Assembly: GCA_963965975.1 (NCBI GenBank)
Contig: OZ014417.1
Coordinates: 7,746,821-7,810,820, forward strand
Length of the DNA: 64,000 nucleotides
DNA from: Xestospongia bergquistia
Lineage: Eukaryota; Porifera; Demospongiae; Haplosclerida; Petrosiidae
Direction: 5' to 3'
The translations under genes were made by a program, and so were the position numbers. The notes below the pieces were generated by a model. That model saw nothing but the letters and a program-made list of their open reading frames with translations. It made no database searches and was not told the DNA's origin. This document shows, piece by piece, positions 45,334-54,760 of the stretch (position 1 is the first letter of the stretch; each line of letters opens with the position of its first letter).

Positions 45334-46009
45334 AACTTTTACATACCGCCATTTCTTTTCTAAAGCAGCTCTTGACAGCTTGTCTAATATAAAGAGAGCA
45401 TAAAATAAATTAAAACTTATAATTATTATATTTATATTGATATCTAAAGGAACTAAATAGAATATCTATTACTTTAAGTCAAGAAATTATATAATTACTT
45501 TTTCTACTTAAATTTATCACTCAGTGTTCTCTGTCAGTATTTACCTAGACTGAATATTTTTGTTCTACTCATATTACGGCCTCTCTTACTCTCCTCAGCT
45601 GTCATGAGCATTGATTGAGGTAACAAAGATATATAGTCACTGATCTCTTCAAGAGAAGTACACACTAATACTTCTACAAATGCAGATCCTAGATTACCTA
45701 GTAAACAAAAATGTCACAAATCATTGTAGTGGGAGGGATCATTCTGATGTTGTACCATCATACTGGCCGTATAACTTACCTACTTCAATTTGAGCTATTC
45801 TAGTTAACTTAGCCATTTCTAATTCAACTGCAATACATTTGGACTTAGAACCAGGTGCACTAGTCCAATGTAATCCTGCCGAGGGACAAAGGAGATTACT
45901 AGCTTTGTGTATATCGTCCTGAAAGATATGTACATTTTACACAAATAGTCTATCATCTTCTTACTTCAGATGAAACAGAGATTATTCTTTTAATAGGAAT
46001 GGGAGGCAT
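44077..46009 (-). CDS. XNDC1: XRCC1-N-domain protein with PIP box and UBZ4 finger (XNDC1-like)
   Basis: Probable single-strand-break/replication-linked repair factor. The start MPPIPIKRIISVSSE, then NLLCPSAGLHWTSAPGSKSK, GNLGSAFVEVLVCTS and DKLSRAALEKKWRYVKVQCL with PYPTDRPYGLRYIKFF, aligns along the whole XRCC1 N-terminal domain (residues 1 to about 150), which in XRCC1 binds DNA polymerase beta. There is no BRCT domain. A long basic/acidic linker follows. Then QCKLNDFF (44416-44439), an exact PIP box (QxxLxxFF), and CPICDELIPVYALELHAGIC (44134-44193), a C-x2-C-x11-H-x3-C UBZ4 pattern. Stop 44077-44079. About 500 aa. XNDC1 is the closest named family; I do not recall these last two motifs being described in it. 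It shares a promoter with PNLDC1. Confidence 0.85.
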
Positions 46010-46116
46010 GTTGTATTCACAGATCCTTATTTGCCGCCATTAAAAGAGTCTGAATACCAAGTTGAAACGATTTGATTGGCTGAACAGTGTAACACCCACG
46101 TGGCAACAAATGAATA
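46010..46116. promoter_or_regulatory. Bidirectional promoter XNDC1-like / PNLDC1 with E-box
   Basis: 107 bp between start codons, with CACGTG at 46097-46102 (CCACGTGG), 14 bp before the PNLDC1 ATG. Confidence 0.62.
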
Positions 46117-47603
46117 ATGGAGGTTATAAGATCGAATTTCCTCAGCATCTTACCTCTTGTTGAAGATGTCATTAAGAGAAGTGTGTTCATAGGTACAAGA
46201 ACCTCCATATAAATTAGCATAATTTTACAATTTTTTAATGTAGCTTTTGACACAGAATTCACAGGATTAGCTCTTAAACCAGAAGACGAACCAAGGTATT
46301 ACATAATGGTAATATAAAGATACAATATGCATTAAGTTATTTTTGACAGTTTATTTGATTCTCTTCAAGTTCGATATGGTAAAGTGAGAAGAACTGTTCG
46401 GCAGTTTGTAATTTGTCAATTTGGTAAGTGATAAAACCATTTTTTGTACCAGTTAGTCATATGTAACTGGTTTCTCAAACAGGTTTGTCAGGTTTTATAA
46501 AAGCATCTCACAAAAACAGGTACAATAAATTATATCCTAATTTATTATTGTCTTTATTATTAACTCAGATACGTAGCACACTCCTTTAATTTTTATTTAT
46601 TTCCAAGAGAATGTGGTCAGCATAGTCCACGTTTTTTAATACAGGTCAGTTATTTAGTCCGTTTATTTTAGGAAATTTTCTGTATATTTTCTATTGTAGT
46701 CATCAAATATGGACTTCTTATGTCAACACAACTTTGATTTCAATAAATGGGTCTATGATGGGATACCATATTGTAATCAATCTGAAGTGAGTAAAGGGCA
46801 AATCCTTTAATTAAGGGTCATCTTTGTTAATATTACCAATAGGAGGCTTTGTTAACAAGAAAGGCAGATGCCATTAAAAAGTGAGTCATTTTGTTTTGCA
46901 TAAGTCATATTTGTTGTAGAGAAGAATGGACTGATATGATAGGATTTAGACAAGTATTTCAACTTCTTGTTAAATACAAGAAAGTATGTCTGTAACTGAG
47001 AACATCACTTTTATTGTTCTTTTTAGCCACTATTGGGTCATAATATGTTGTTAGATTTAGCATATATGATCGATAAGTTTCATGCACCATTACCTGGTAA
47101 GTTAATCTGTTAAATATATAGTCTATATCTCTTTGTCTTTCTCTCTCTGTGTGTGTGTCTCTCTGTCTCTCTCTCAGCTAGCTATGAAGAGTTCAAAAAC
47201 ACCGTCCATTCTCTCTTTCCTACAATAATTGATACGAAAAATGTTTGTCATGCTCTGAGGAGAGTAAGTAGATGCTTATCACATAAGTGTTAATATGACA
47301 TGTCTACAGAGATTAGATCACTCCAATTTACTTGATAACTCAAATTTGGGAGAATTGTATGAAAAATTAGGAAGGTGACTATAATAATGTAAAGTAAATG
47401 TTACCACTATTCTTTATTATATATTTTAATATCATTTTATTTATTGTCATTTTAGTCGTCAAGGTACATTTCAAGTGCTCTGTGCTCCAGAGATACAACA
47501 TAATGATGAATCGTCTAGATATAGTAAATATTACTGTACATCATAATGACTGTCATCTCTTACTCTCTCTCTCTCTTCCTCTTTCTTTCTCTCTCTCTCT
47601 CCC

Positions 47604-47639
<36 letters not shown>

Positions 47640-48535
47640 CAGGTAATGAAAGTTGTTTTCATGAGGCAGGTTTTGATGCTTATTGTGTAGGTTTTGGTAT
47701 GTTTGTTATCTCATTTTATTAACTTAATAATTTATCTTTCTCAAGTGTTTTTAAGGCTAGCTCATTTACTAGCTATGAATGGAGTCAAGTTAGTATCAGG
47801 TATTATTGTTGTTGTTAGTTAATTTTCTTGTCTTCTAGTTCTTCAGAAGCTCGTCCAGTTCATATACAACAATATCTTAGACTTGTTGGTCCTTATGTTA
47901 ATAAAGTTAACCTCTTACGGGGTCCAGTGAATTTTATTGTAGGTTCCTATAAACAAAGCAAGCATTCACTTATTTTAATATGTCTAGGATTTTGCTAACA
48001 AAGATCATCCACAAAAAGAGAGAGGGTGGCTTATTGTTCAATCAACCAATGGAGATGATATATGTATTAAAACAGTTATGTTCATTTCTATAATACTTCT
48101 AATATTTTATTTAATTTACTCATTTTAGGTTAAACGTCATATGAATGAAATCTGTTGTATTGATGTACAACTAATTCAACCTGATTGTGCATTGGTAGCT
48201 GTTGCTACTAAAAATAGGTAACTAACCACACCCCTTTCATTAAGTTAATTATTGGTTGTATATAGGGTATCACATATTTTAGAGAGGATGTCTGAACATC
48301 CGTTACTTCATGTTAGAAGATACAGCTGGTTTAAAGACTCTGTTTTGATACAGTAAGTATAAAGGGGTTAATCCTTTAATTACATATCTTAATTATACTA
48401 CAATTCTAAAGTACTTTATTAAACTCTATTGGTAATTTACTTTTCAGGCCATTCAGGAACATAGTTCTGCCAGCTGCTGGTTCCCTCCTATTATTAGCAT
48501 CTCTTTATTATTTATGGACACTTTATTTTTATTAA
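46117..48535 (+). CDS. PNLDC1: PNLDC1 piRNA 3'-end trimming exonuclease
   Basis: PARN-family DEDDh 3'-5' exoribonuclease; PNLDC1 trims piRNA precursors on mitochondria. Start MEVIRSNFLSILPLVEDVIK. AFDTEFTGLALKPEDEP holds the first catalytic Asp and Glu; QFVICQFGLSGF, RYVAHSFNFYLFPRECG and SSNMDFLCQHNFDFNKWVYD are family blocks; PLLGHNMLLDLAYMIDKFHA gives the third acidic residue; ESCFHEAGFDAYCVGFVFLR gives the catalytic His and final Asp. The protein ends with a C-terminal transmembrane anchor (LPAAGSLLLLASLYYLWTLY), which PNLDC1 has and PARN lacks. Stop 48533-48535. All five catalytic residues are intact. Many introns are 45-70 bp. Confidence 0.94.
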
Positions 48536-48673
48536 ACCTTCTTCCTTATTGTATTATAGAACAAATTATATCTCTAGTTTCACACTGCAAATCTCTAAGC
48601 TGAATTTTTGAGAGTGTCAACTGAAGTCAAAGCTCAATCATAAAAATGAATAAACTATGAATAATAAATAATC

Positions 48674-49252
48674 ATGGCTTCTGAGAAGCAGTGTTTAATT
48701 CTTGGACCCCAGAGTGTGGGGAAGACCCTGCTTATTAGAGCACTTCAAACTCTCAGTTCCGATATTCAAAAGAAAGAGAAAGACAAACATTACATATCAC
48801 CTTCTCCCTCAGTTCTTCCACTACCCACTCAACCAACAACAGGAACAAACCTTGTCACAATTGAAACCCCTCACGGTCCCCTCCTTCTTAAGGAATTTGG
48901 TGGAAAGATGGCACCTCTGTGGTCAAGGGCATTACCAGATGCAAACATGATCATTTACACAATTGATTCCAGTAATCCAAGACAGTTGTCCTCAACATCT
49001 GTGTTATTAATGGAGACACTTGCTAATGAGGCTGTTAATGGGAAGCCAGTACTATTATTTTTTAATAAGACTGATAGTATTAGCTCTTTGAGTTTATTTG
49101 AATTTAAAGTTATTATACGAGTAGACGATTTGGCGGCAAAGTACGGGAACTTGTTGTCAGTGCTTAGTGGGAATTGTGTCAATCAAGATGGTGGCATACG
49201 AGGTGTATTGGATTGGTTGTGGAAGACAATGGAAGAGTTACAGTTGAGTTGA
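48674..49252 (+). CDS. ARL16: ARL16 small GTPase
   Basis: Divergent ARF-like GTPase; ARL16 has been linked to export of ciliary cargo from the Golgi. A single 192-aa open frame. P-loop GPQSVGKT (residues about 11-18); GTNLVTIETPHGPLLLKEFG with G3 EFGGKM rather than DxxGQ, a known ARL16 feature; G4 is NKTD. No N-terminal myristoylation glycine. It ends GVLDWLWKTMEELQLS. Unlike its neighbours it has no intron. It lies 138 bp downstream of PNLDC1. Confidence 0.92.
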   Translation: MASEKQCLILGPQSVGKTLLIRALQTLSSDIQKKEKDKHYISPSPSVLPLPTQPTTGTNLVTIETPHGPLLLKEFGGKMAPLWSRALPDANMIIYTIDSSNPRQLSSTSVLLMETLANEAVNGKPVLLFFNKTDSISSLSLFEFKVIIRVDDLAAKYGNLLSVLSGNCVNQDGGIRGVLDWLWKTMEELQLS

Positions 49253-49699
49253 TGATGCAGCAATTTTCTGTCTATCATGTGTATTAGTATGATAACACAT
49301 TGTATCTCTTAGTGGAAATGAAAGTTGTTATAACTGCTTAATACACATGATAACTGATATCTTATCAGTATTACTATATCACTACATATTATTACTGTAT
49401 ATATAAAATCATACTAATAGTTTATTTTATGTATTTTTCCCACTACTGTATTCATTGTTTTGACAGTTGTTGACTGCTTTAGTATTCTCATGTGACCGTG
49501 CAATATATGTCACATGATGGCTGACTCACTCATGAGTCATGATAGTGATGACATCATCAGCTTATTAGAGCATTAGAACAAATAAATTATTATTATTGTA
49601 AAGATCAGTATATATATGTGATATGATATAGCAACACAACAAAGACGATAAAAAGAACACACAACCTAACTAATAACTATATACTAATAGTACTAACAG
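49253..49699. other. Intergenic between convergent ARL16 and SNAP29
   Basis: About 447 bp, AT-rich, no coding signal. It contains TCACATGA near 49510 and several TGATGACATCA-like motifs around 49545. Confidence 0.6.
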
Positions 49700-50329
49700 T
49701 TACAATTGTCTTCTGGCATCTCTGGTAACATCTCTAATGCGTATATCATTACGATCCATCTTGACTCTAATACGTTCCAATTGATCATTGGATTCATCTA
49801 ACTGACTACCTATTAAATATGCTTGTCCCTCCAGCTGCTTCAACCCCAATTCCAACTGGTCTAAATTATGATCGACTGTTTTATTACCAGTACTCTGTTT
49901 TTGTACTTGAACTTGAGCAGTAGGTTTACTAGCACCTTTTGAGGGTTTTGATGAAGGCACTGATGATTTCTTTGGAGGTGGATCAGATGGGATTTTGGGT
50001 TTTGTGAAGTGATTGACCATTGATCCAAATATAGATTTTACTTCTCTCATGTTTCTTCGGCTAGATTCCAAATCGATAGCCATTTTATCCAAATTATCTT
50101 CAGTTCTATCAAGACTTTCAGCCTGGAACTCTAGTTCTTCTGACGTGTCGGTAGCCATCTTGATTGTTTCGTTTAGAGTTTTAACACATCTAAAAGAAGA
50201 GTCTTCCATTCTTCGATTAGCATCTAGTAATCGCTGATCTAGCTCTTCGTCTCGCGGCGACCTTCTCTCTCCTCTACCTCTCATACCACTGTCATAATCG
50301 TAATAACGTCCATAATTATAACTTGCCAT
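49700..50329 (-). CDS. SNAP29: SNAP-29-type Qbc-SNARE
   Basis: Soluble SNARE giving two helices (Qb and Qc) to membrane-fusion complexes such as autophagosome-lysosome fusion. A 209-aa single exon. N-terminus MASYNYGRYYDYDSGMRGRG is Gly/Arg/Tyr-rich. The Qb motif spans about residues 28-90 (ELDQRLLDANRRMEDSSFRC, TLNETIKMATDTSEELEFQA). The linker (PPPKKSSVPSSKPSKGASKP) has no Cys, so no SNAP-25-like palmitoylation. The Qc motif (LDQLELGLKQLEGQAYLIGS, QLDESNDQLERIRVKMDRND) ends the protein. The NPF motif of vertebrate SNAP29 is absent. Intronless and next to duplicated fragments of itself and GOSR1. Confidence 0.88.
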   Translation of the reverse strand: MASYNYGRYYDYDSGMRGRGERRSPRDEELDQRLLDANRRMEDSSFRCVKTLNETIKMATDTSEELEFQAESLDRTEDNLDKMAIDLESSRRNMREVKSIFGSMVNHFTKPKIPSDPPPKKSSVPSSKPSKGASKPTAQVQVQKQSTGNKTVDHNLDQLELGLKQLEGQAYLIGSQLDESNDQLERIRVKMDRNDIRIRDVTRDARRQL

Positions 50330-50480
50330 CTTCGCTTGTCAGTGAGTGATTCTCTCTAATAATATACTCCCCAAAACTCCTTTTATAATTAACCTTTCTT
50401 TGACTCGGCAGTTTCTTAAGGGTGTGGCCTTAATTAATTAAGGCATTATTATTATTAACATAATTATGATGAATTATCTG

Positions 50481-50640
50481 ATTATATAAAGAATAGGAGC
50501 AGAATTAAACAGAATGCTATCACTCCTCCTAAAATAAGCGAGCCTCTTCTTTTACGAAGATTGATTTTTTGGACTAAACTGTTTATTAATGGGTGCCGAT
50601 CTGAGTACAATGTCAAGGAATCACCAATAATAATTAATAC
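50481..50640 (-). pseudogene. Duplicate of GOSR1 last exon
   Basis: Near-copy of 53032-53185: it encodes RHPLINSLVQKINLRKRRGS and LILGGVIAFCLILLLFFI then stops, because a TA insertion removes the final Ile-Arg. The 3' flank with the palindrome CCTTAATTAATTAAGG is duplicated too (50428 and 52986). The membrane anchor itself is intact. Confidence 0.85.
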
Positions 50641-50644
50641 AGTG

Positions 50645-51235
50645 GAACATGGGTATGAGAAATAGGTATATAGTTTATTGACACATTAGAACATGGGTAC
50701 ATAGGTCTATTGGTATATTGGAACATGGGTACATAGGTCTATTGGTATATTGGAACATGGGTACATAGGTCTATTAGTACATTGGAACACGGGTACACAA
50801 GTCTATCGGTACATTGGAACATGGGAACATAGGTCTATCGGTACATTGGAACACGGGTACATAAGTCTATTGGTACATTGGAACATGGGTACATAGGTCT
50901 ATCGGTACATTAGAACATGGGTACATAAGTCTATTGGTACATTAGAAGATGGGTACATAAGTCTATTGGTACATTGAAACACGGGTACATAAGTCTATCG
51001 GTACATTGGAACACGGGTACATAAGTCTATTGGTACATTAGAACATGGGTACATAAGTCTATCGGTACATTAGAACATGGGTACATAAGTCTATTGGTAC
51101 ATTAGAACATGGGTACATAAGTCTATCGGTACATTGGAACACGGGTATAAAAGTCTATCGGTACATTGGAACACGGGTACATAAGTATATCGGTACATTG
51201 GAACATGGGTCTATTGGTACATTGGAACATGAGTA
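50645..51235. repeat. 32-bp minisatellite, about 18 copies
   Basis: The unit is GGTCTATTGGTACATTGGAA plus CATGGGTACATA with scattered changes. Shorter blocks recur at about 51345-51412, 51960-52060, 53196-53335 and 53483-53632, always beside GOSR1-derived exons. Confidence 0.94.
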
Positions 51236-51239
51236 CATA

Positions 51240-52479
51240 TTGTTAGATTGGAAGGATACATCTAACAGACGGCATGAGCCTAGCTTTACCAGTTCGTTGG
51301 TACTCTTTAGTTGTGATATCAATACTAGATAATATACACATAATATGGAACATGGGTACATAGGTCTATCGGTACATTGGAACATGGGTACATAGGTCTA
51401 TTGTATTGGTGCATACTTCTATTGTTTTGGTACACACATACCAGAAGAACTGAATAAATGTAAGATATAAGATTGTAATAACCTTATCATTTTATCTGCT
51501 AATGGGATTTGGGGTTTTGTGAAGTGATTGACCATTGATCCAAACATAGGTTTTACTTCTCTCAAGTTCATTTCATCTGTTAATGTATCTGATCCTCTGG
51601 TGTGCTTATCCTTCTTAACATCTTTAATGCGTATATCATTACGATCCTTCTTGACTCTAATACGTTCCAATTGATCATTGGATTCATCTAACTGACTACC
51701 TATTAAATATGCTTGTCTCTCCAGCTGCTTCAACCCAAATTCCAACTGGTCTAAATTATGATCGACTGTTTTATTACCAGTACTATGTTTTTGTACTTGA
51801 ACTTGAGCAGTAGGTTTACTAGTACCTTTTGAGGGTTTTGATGAAGGCACTGATGATTTTTTTTTAATATTTTTTATGAGCCTAGCTTTACCAGAGAATG
51901 CAGTTCGTTGGTACTCTTTAGTTGTGATATCAATACTAGAGAATGTAATAATATACACATAATATGGAACATGGGTACATAGGTCTATCGGTACATTGGA
52001 ACATGGGTACATAGGTCTATTGGTACATTGGAACATGGGTACATAGGTCTATTGTATTGGTGCATACGTCTATTGTTTTGGTACACACATACCCCAGAAG
52101 AACTGAATAAATGTAAGATATAAGATTGTAATAACCTTATCATTTTATCTGCTAATGAGATTTTGGGTTTTGTGAAGTGATTGACCATTGATCCAAACAT
52201 AGATTTTACTTCTCTCAAGTTTCTTCGGCTAGACTCCAAATTGGTATCTAAATTATATTTTCTATCAAGACTCTCAGCCTGGAGCTCTAATTCTTCTGAT
52301 ATGTCGGTAGCTTTCTTTATTGTTTCGTTTAGAATTTGAACACATCTAGAAGAAGAGTCTTCCATTCTTCGATTAGCATCTAGTAATCGCTGATCTAGCT
52401 CTTCGTCTTGCGGCGACCTTCTCTCTCCTCTACCTCTCATACCTCTGTCGTAATAACGTCCATAATTATAACTTGCCAT
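51240..52479 (-). pseudogene. Mosaic of SNAP29 and GOSR1 exon pieces
   Basis: Reading leftward: SNAP29 N-half from its own ATG at 52479 (MASYNYGRYYDRGMRGRGER) to NHFTKPKIS, fused in frame to LADKMIR, the end of a GOSR1 exon with a GT donor; a minisatellite block; GOSR1 SNARE exon SIDITTKEYQRTAFSG fused to the SNAP29 linker and Qc half (SSVPSSKPSKG to DRNDIRIKD); then GOSR1 HTRGSDTLTDE; then SNAP29 NLREVKPMFGSMVNHFTKP; again GOSR1 LADKMIR; another minisatellite; and another GOSR1 SNARE exon (about 51240-51330). Joins are in frame over about 600 bp. Most likely decayed duplicates mixed by recombination; a spliced chimeric SNARE is possible. Confidence 0.75.
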
Positions 52480-52511
52480 CTTCGCTTGTAGAGAGTGACA
52501 CGCGCTTGGCT

Positions 52512-52925
52512 GTGTAGTCCCCTCCTTTCCACTCCCGTGAAAGACCACTTTTGAGAGACCACAATTAACATGTACCGATGCATCGCAATACAAAATCACT
52601 TCTAGTCAAAGACCACCTCTTTTGTGAGCCCAGAGACCACTAACATCATGCATTTTTAAGCCATTAGAAGTAATTGCTTGCATGTAAAATTCATTTGCAG
52701 CTGTATTATCATGTGACTTAGTCAGAACTACCAACTAGAGATGTCTAGGAAATTTGACTTTAGAAGAGAGGATAGCTGTTTTTAAAAAAATAAATCTTGG
52801 GAAATCTTGTCATGGTGTTGCACAAGAACTTGGTGTGGGTACCAACGCATTACCCGCCCACCTCTTTTGGGAGACCACTTCTTGTTGGATATGAGGGTGG
52901 TCTCTCAAAAGAGGGACTACTGTAC
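52512..52925 (+). mobile_element. Tigger/pogo-like DNA transposon remnant
   Basis: Inverted ends: GTAGTCCC and TTTTGAGAGACCAC near 52514-52562 match the reverse complement of the right end (52895-52925, ACAGTAGTCCCTCTTTTGAG then AGACCACC). AGACCAC motifs repeat inside. At about 52752-52846 the plus strand reads NLTLEERIAVFKKINLGKSC then HGVAQELGVGTN, the helix-turn-helix start of pogo/Tigger (CENP-B-like) transposases. The catalytic DDE part is missing, so this is a deletion derivative that cannot move by itself. It sits 33 bp upstream of the ATG of the SNAP29 mosaic and separates it from GOSR1. Confidence 0.78.
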
Positions 52926-53031
52926 TACCCAAACTCCTTGTACCGTTCATTTTTGTTTGACTCAGCAGTTTCTATAAGGGTGTGGCCTTAATTAATTAAG
53001 GCATTATTATTATTAACATAATTATGATGAA

Positions 53032-54605
53032 TTATCTGATTATAAAGAATAGGAGCAGAATTAAACAGATTGCTATCACTCCTCCTAAAATAAGTGAGTC
53101 TCTTCTTTTACGAAGATTAATTTTTTGGACTAAACTGTTTATTAATGGGAACCGATCTGAGTACAATGTCAAGGAATCACCAATAATAATACATTGGAAT
53201 ATGAGTCTTAGAAAATAGGTATATAGTCTATTGGTACATTGGAACATGGGTCTTAGAAAATAGGTATATAGTCTATTGGTACATTGGAACATGGGTTTTG
53301 GACAATAGGTATATAGTCTATTGGTACATTGGAACATAAGTACATATTGTTAGATTGGAAGGATACGTGTGACAGACTGCATGCGACTAGTTATACCAGA
53401 GAATGCAGTTCGTTGATGAGAGAGGTTCTCTTTAGTCGAGATAGCAATACTAGAGAATGTAATAATACAAACATAAGATATACATATGTAGGTCTATTGG
53501 TACATTGGAACATGGGTACATAGGTCTATTGGTACATTGGAACATGGGTACATAGGTCTACTGGTGCATTGGAACATGGGTACATAGGTCTATTGGTACA
53601 TTGGAACATGGGTACATAGGTCTATTGTATTGGTACACACATAACAGAAGGTTTGAATAAATGTATAATATAAGATTATATAATACCTTATTGCTTCATC
53701 TGCTAATGTATCAGATCCTCTAATGTGTTCATGTTCTTTGAGATATAGTTCAGTTCTTCTATTTAATGCTGATGTTGATTTATATCTATAGAAAGAACAT
53801 TAATTGTTGAACCATCTATCAATAAATCCATTTGTCCAACATTCCATTCATTAATTTTCTCTTACCCATCTTTGTGGGATGTACCAAGAAGTTCCTCTCT
53901 CTGTTTTTGAGCTAATATATTGTTCTACAAGTAATAGAGATTACACTATGTCTGACCACACCCATCATTACCTTGGTCCTTGTGAATTCTTGCATATAAT
54001 CCTGTAATATTTCATTATGTCGCTGGAGAGTGTGATAGAGTGCTGCAGTGGGCGTGGCAGTCACACCTGATTGGCTTCGAGACATGTATTGATTCATTTG
54101 TTCATTTACATTTCGTAACTAAGAGGATATTAAACACTTATAAATTCAATTAGACCATCCATCCATTTGTCATATCCAACTACCATTATCAATTCATCTG
54201 CTATTATCCATCCATCCATTTATCATTCAATACATCCATTTTACCCTCGATAATAGTTGGTCTATTTCAATGGACATAGTTTCGTAAACATAACCAGGAT
54301 TACCCACCACAGGTGACCCATTCGACCTATAGAAATGTAATAAATGGGTGTGGTTTGGTTGCTATAGTAACTCACCCAGACTCGCGATGTAAGAAACTGG
54401 AACTTAATTTGCTGAATGAATTAAGTTTTGCATCAATTTCGTTCTCCAGCTGTCGTGATTCTCGACGTAGCTCTAAAACAAGAAAAATCGTTACAAATAC
54501 AACTTTTCTTATAAAGGTTGCCACGTCATCACTGTATACAAAGCGATGTATCGTTGTTCTGGACTTCTTACCTTCCCAACTCTTCTCTGTGGCAACTCGA
54601 GACAT
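53032..54605 (-). CDS. GOSR1: GOSR1 (GS28) Golgi Qb-SNARE
   Basis: Golgi SNARE for ER-Golgi and intra-Golgi transport. MSRVATEKSWE joins ELRRESRQLENEIDAKLNSF and SKLSSSFLHRESG (N-terminal helical domain). Next come NQYMSRSQSGVTATPTAALY and HTLQRHNEILQDYMQEFTRT, then NNILAQKQREELLGTSHKDG, YKSTSALNRRTELYLKEHEH and IRGSDTLADEAIR. The SNARE exon at about 53366-53450 (SIAISTKENLSHQRTAFSG) and the last exon (RFPLINSLVQKINLRKRRDS plus the membrane anchor LILGGVIAICLILLLFF) end at 53032-53034. The ATG at 54605 is chosen because it matches the family length; an upstream in-frame ATG at 54659 exists. Introns contain the 32-bp minisatellite and a perfect X-box-like site (54358-54371). Confidence 0.92.
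53196..53632. repeat. 32-bp minisatellite blocks in GOSR1 introns
   Basis: Two blocks, about 53196-53335 and 53483-53632, of the same GGTCTATTGGTACATTGGAA family as at 50645-51235, on either side of the GOSR1 SNARE exon. Confidence 0.9.
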
Positions 54606-54760
54606 GGTTGAAGGTGCTACAATGACACCAAGACCTTTAGCAGGCGCAGAATTGCTCATACAAACTATTCTCAGGAAAAAAATTGGATATGTTAAAATTA
54701 ATTTCTATAGCTGTCGCACTGATAATTAGATTGGATTTACGGTATATGAATAATACTTAA

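Noticed and set aside
51155-51385. Cys/Pro-rich frames in the SNAP29/GOSR1 region
   Set aside because: Translation of the 32-bp minisatellite, not a gene.
53024-53218. 64-aa plus-strand frame
   Set aside because: Antisense of the GOSR1 last exon.
54313-54729. 138-aa plus-strand frame
   Set aside because: Antisense to GOSR1 exons 1-2 and their intron; no domain.
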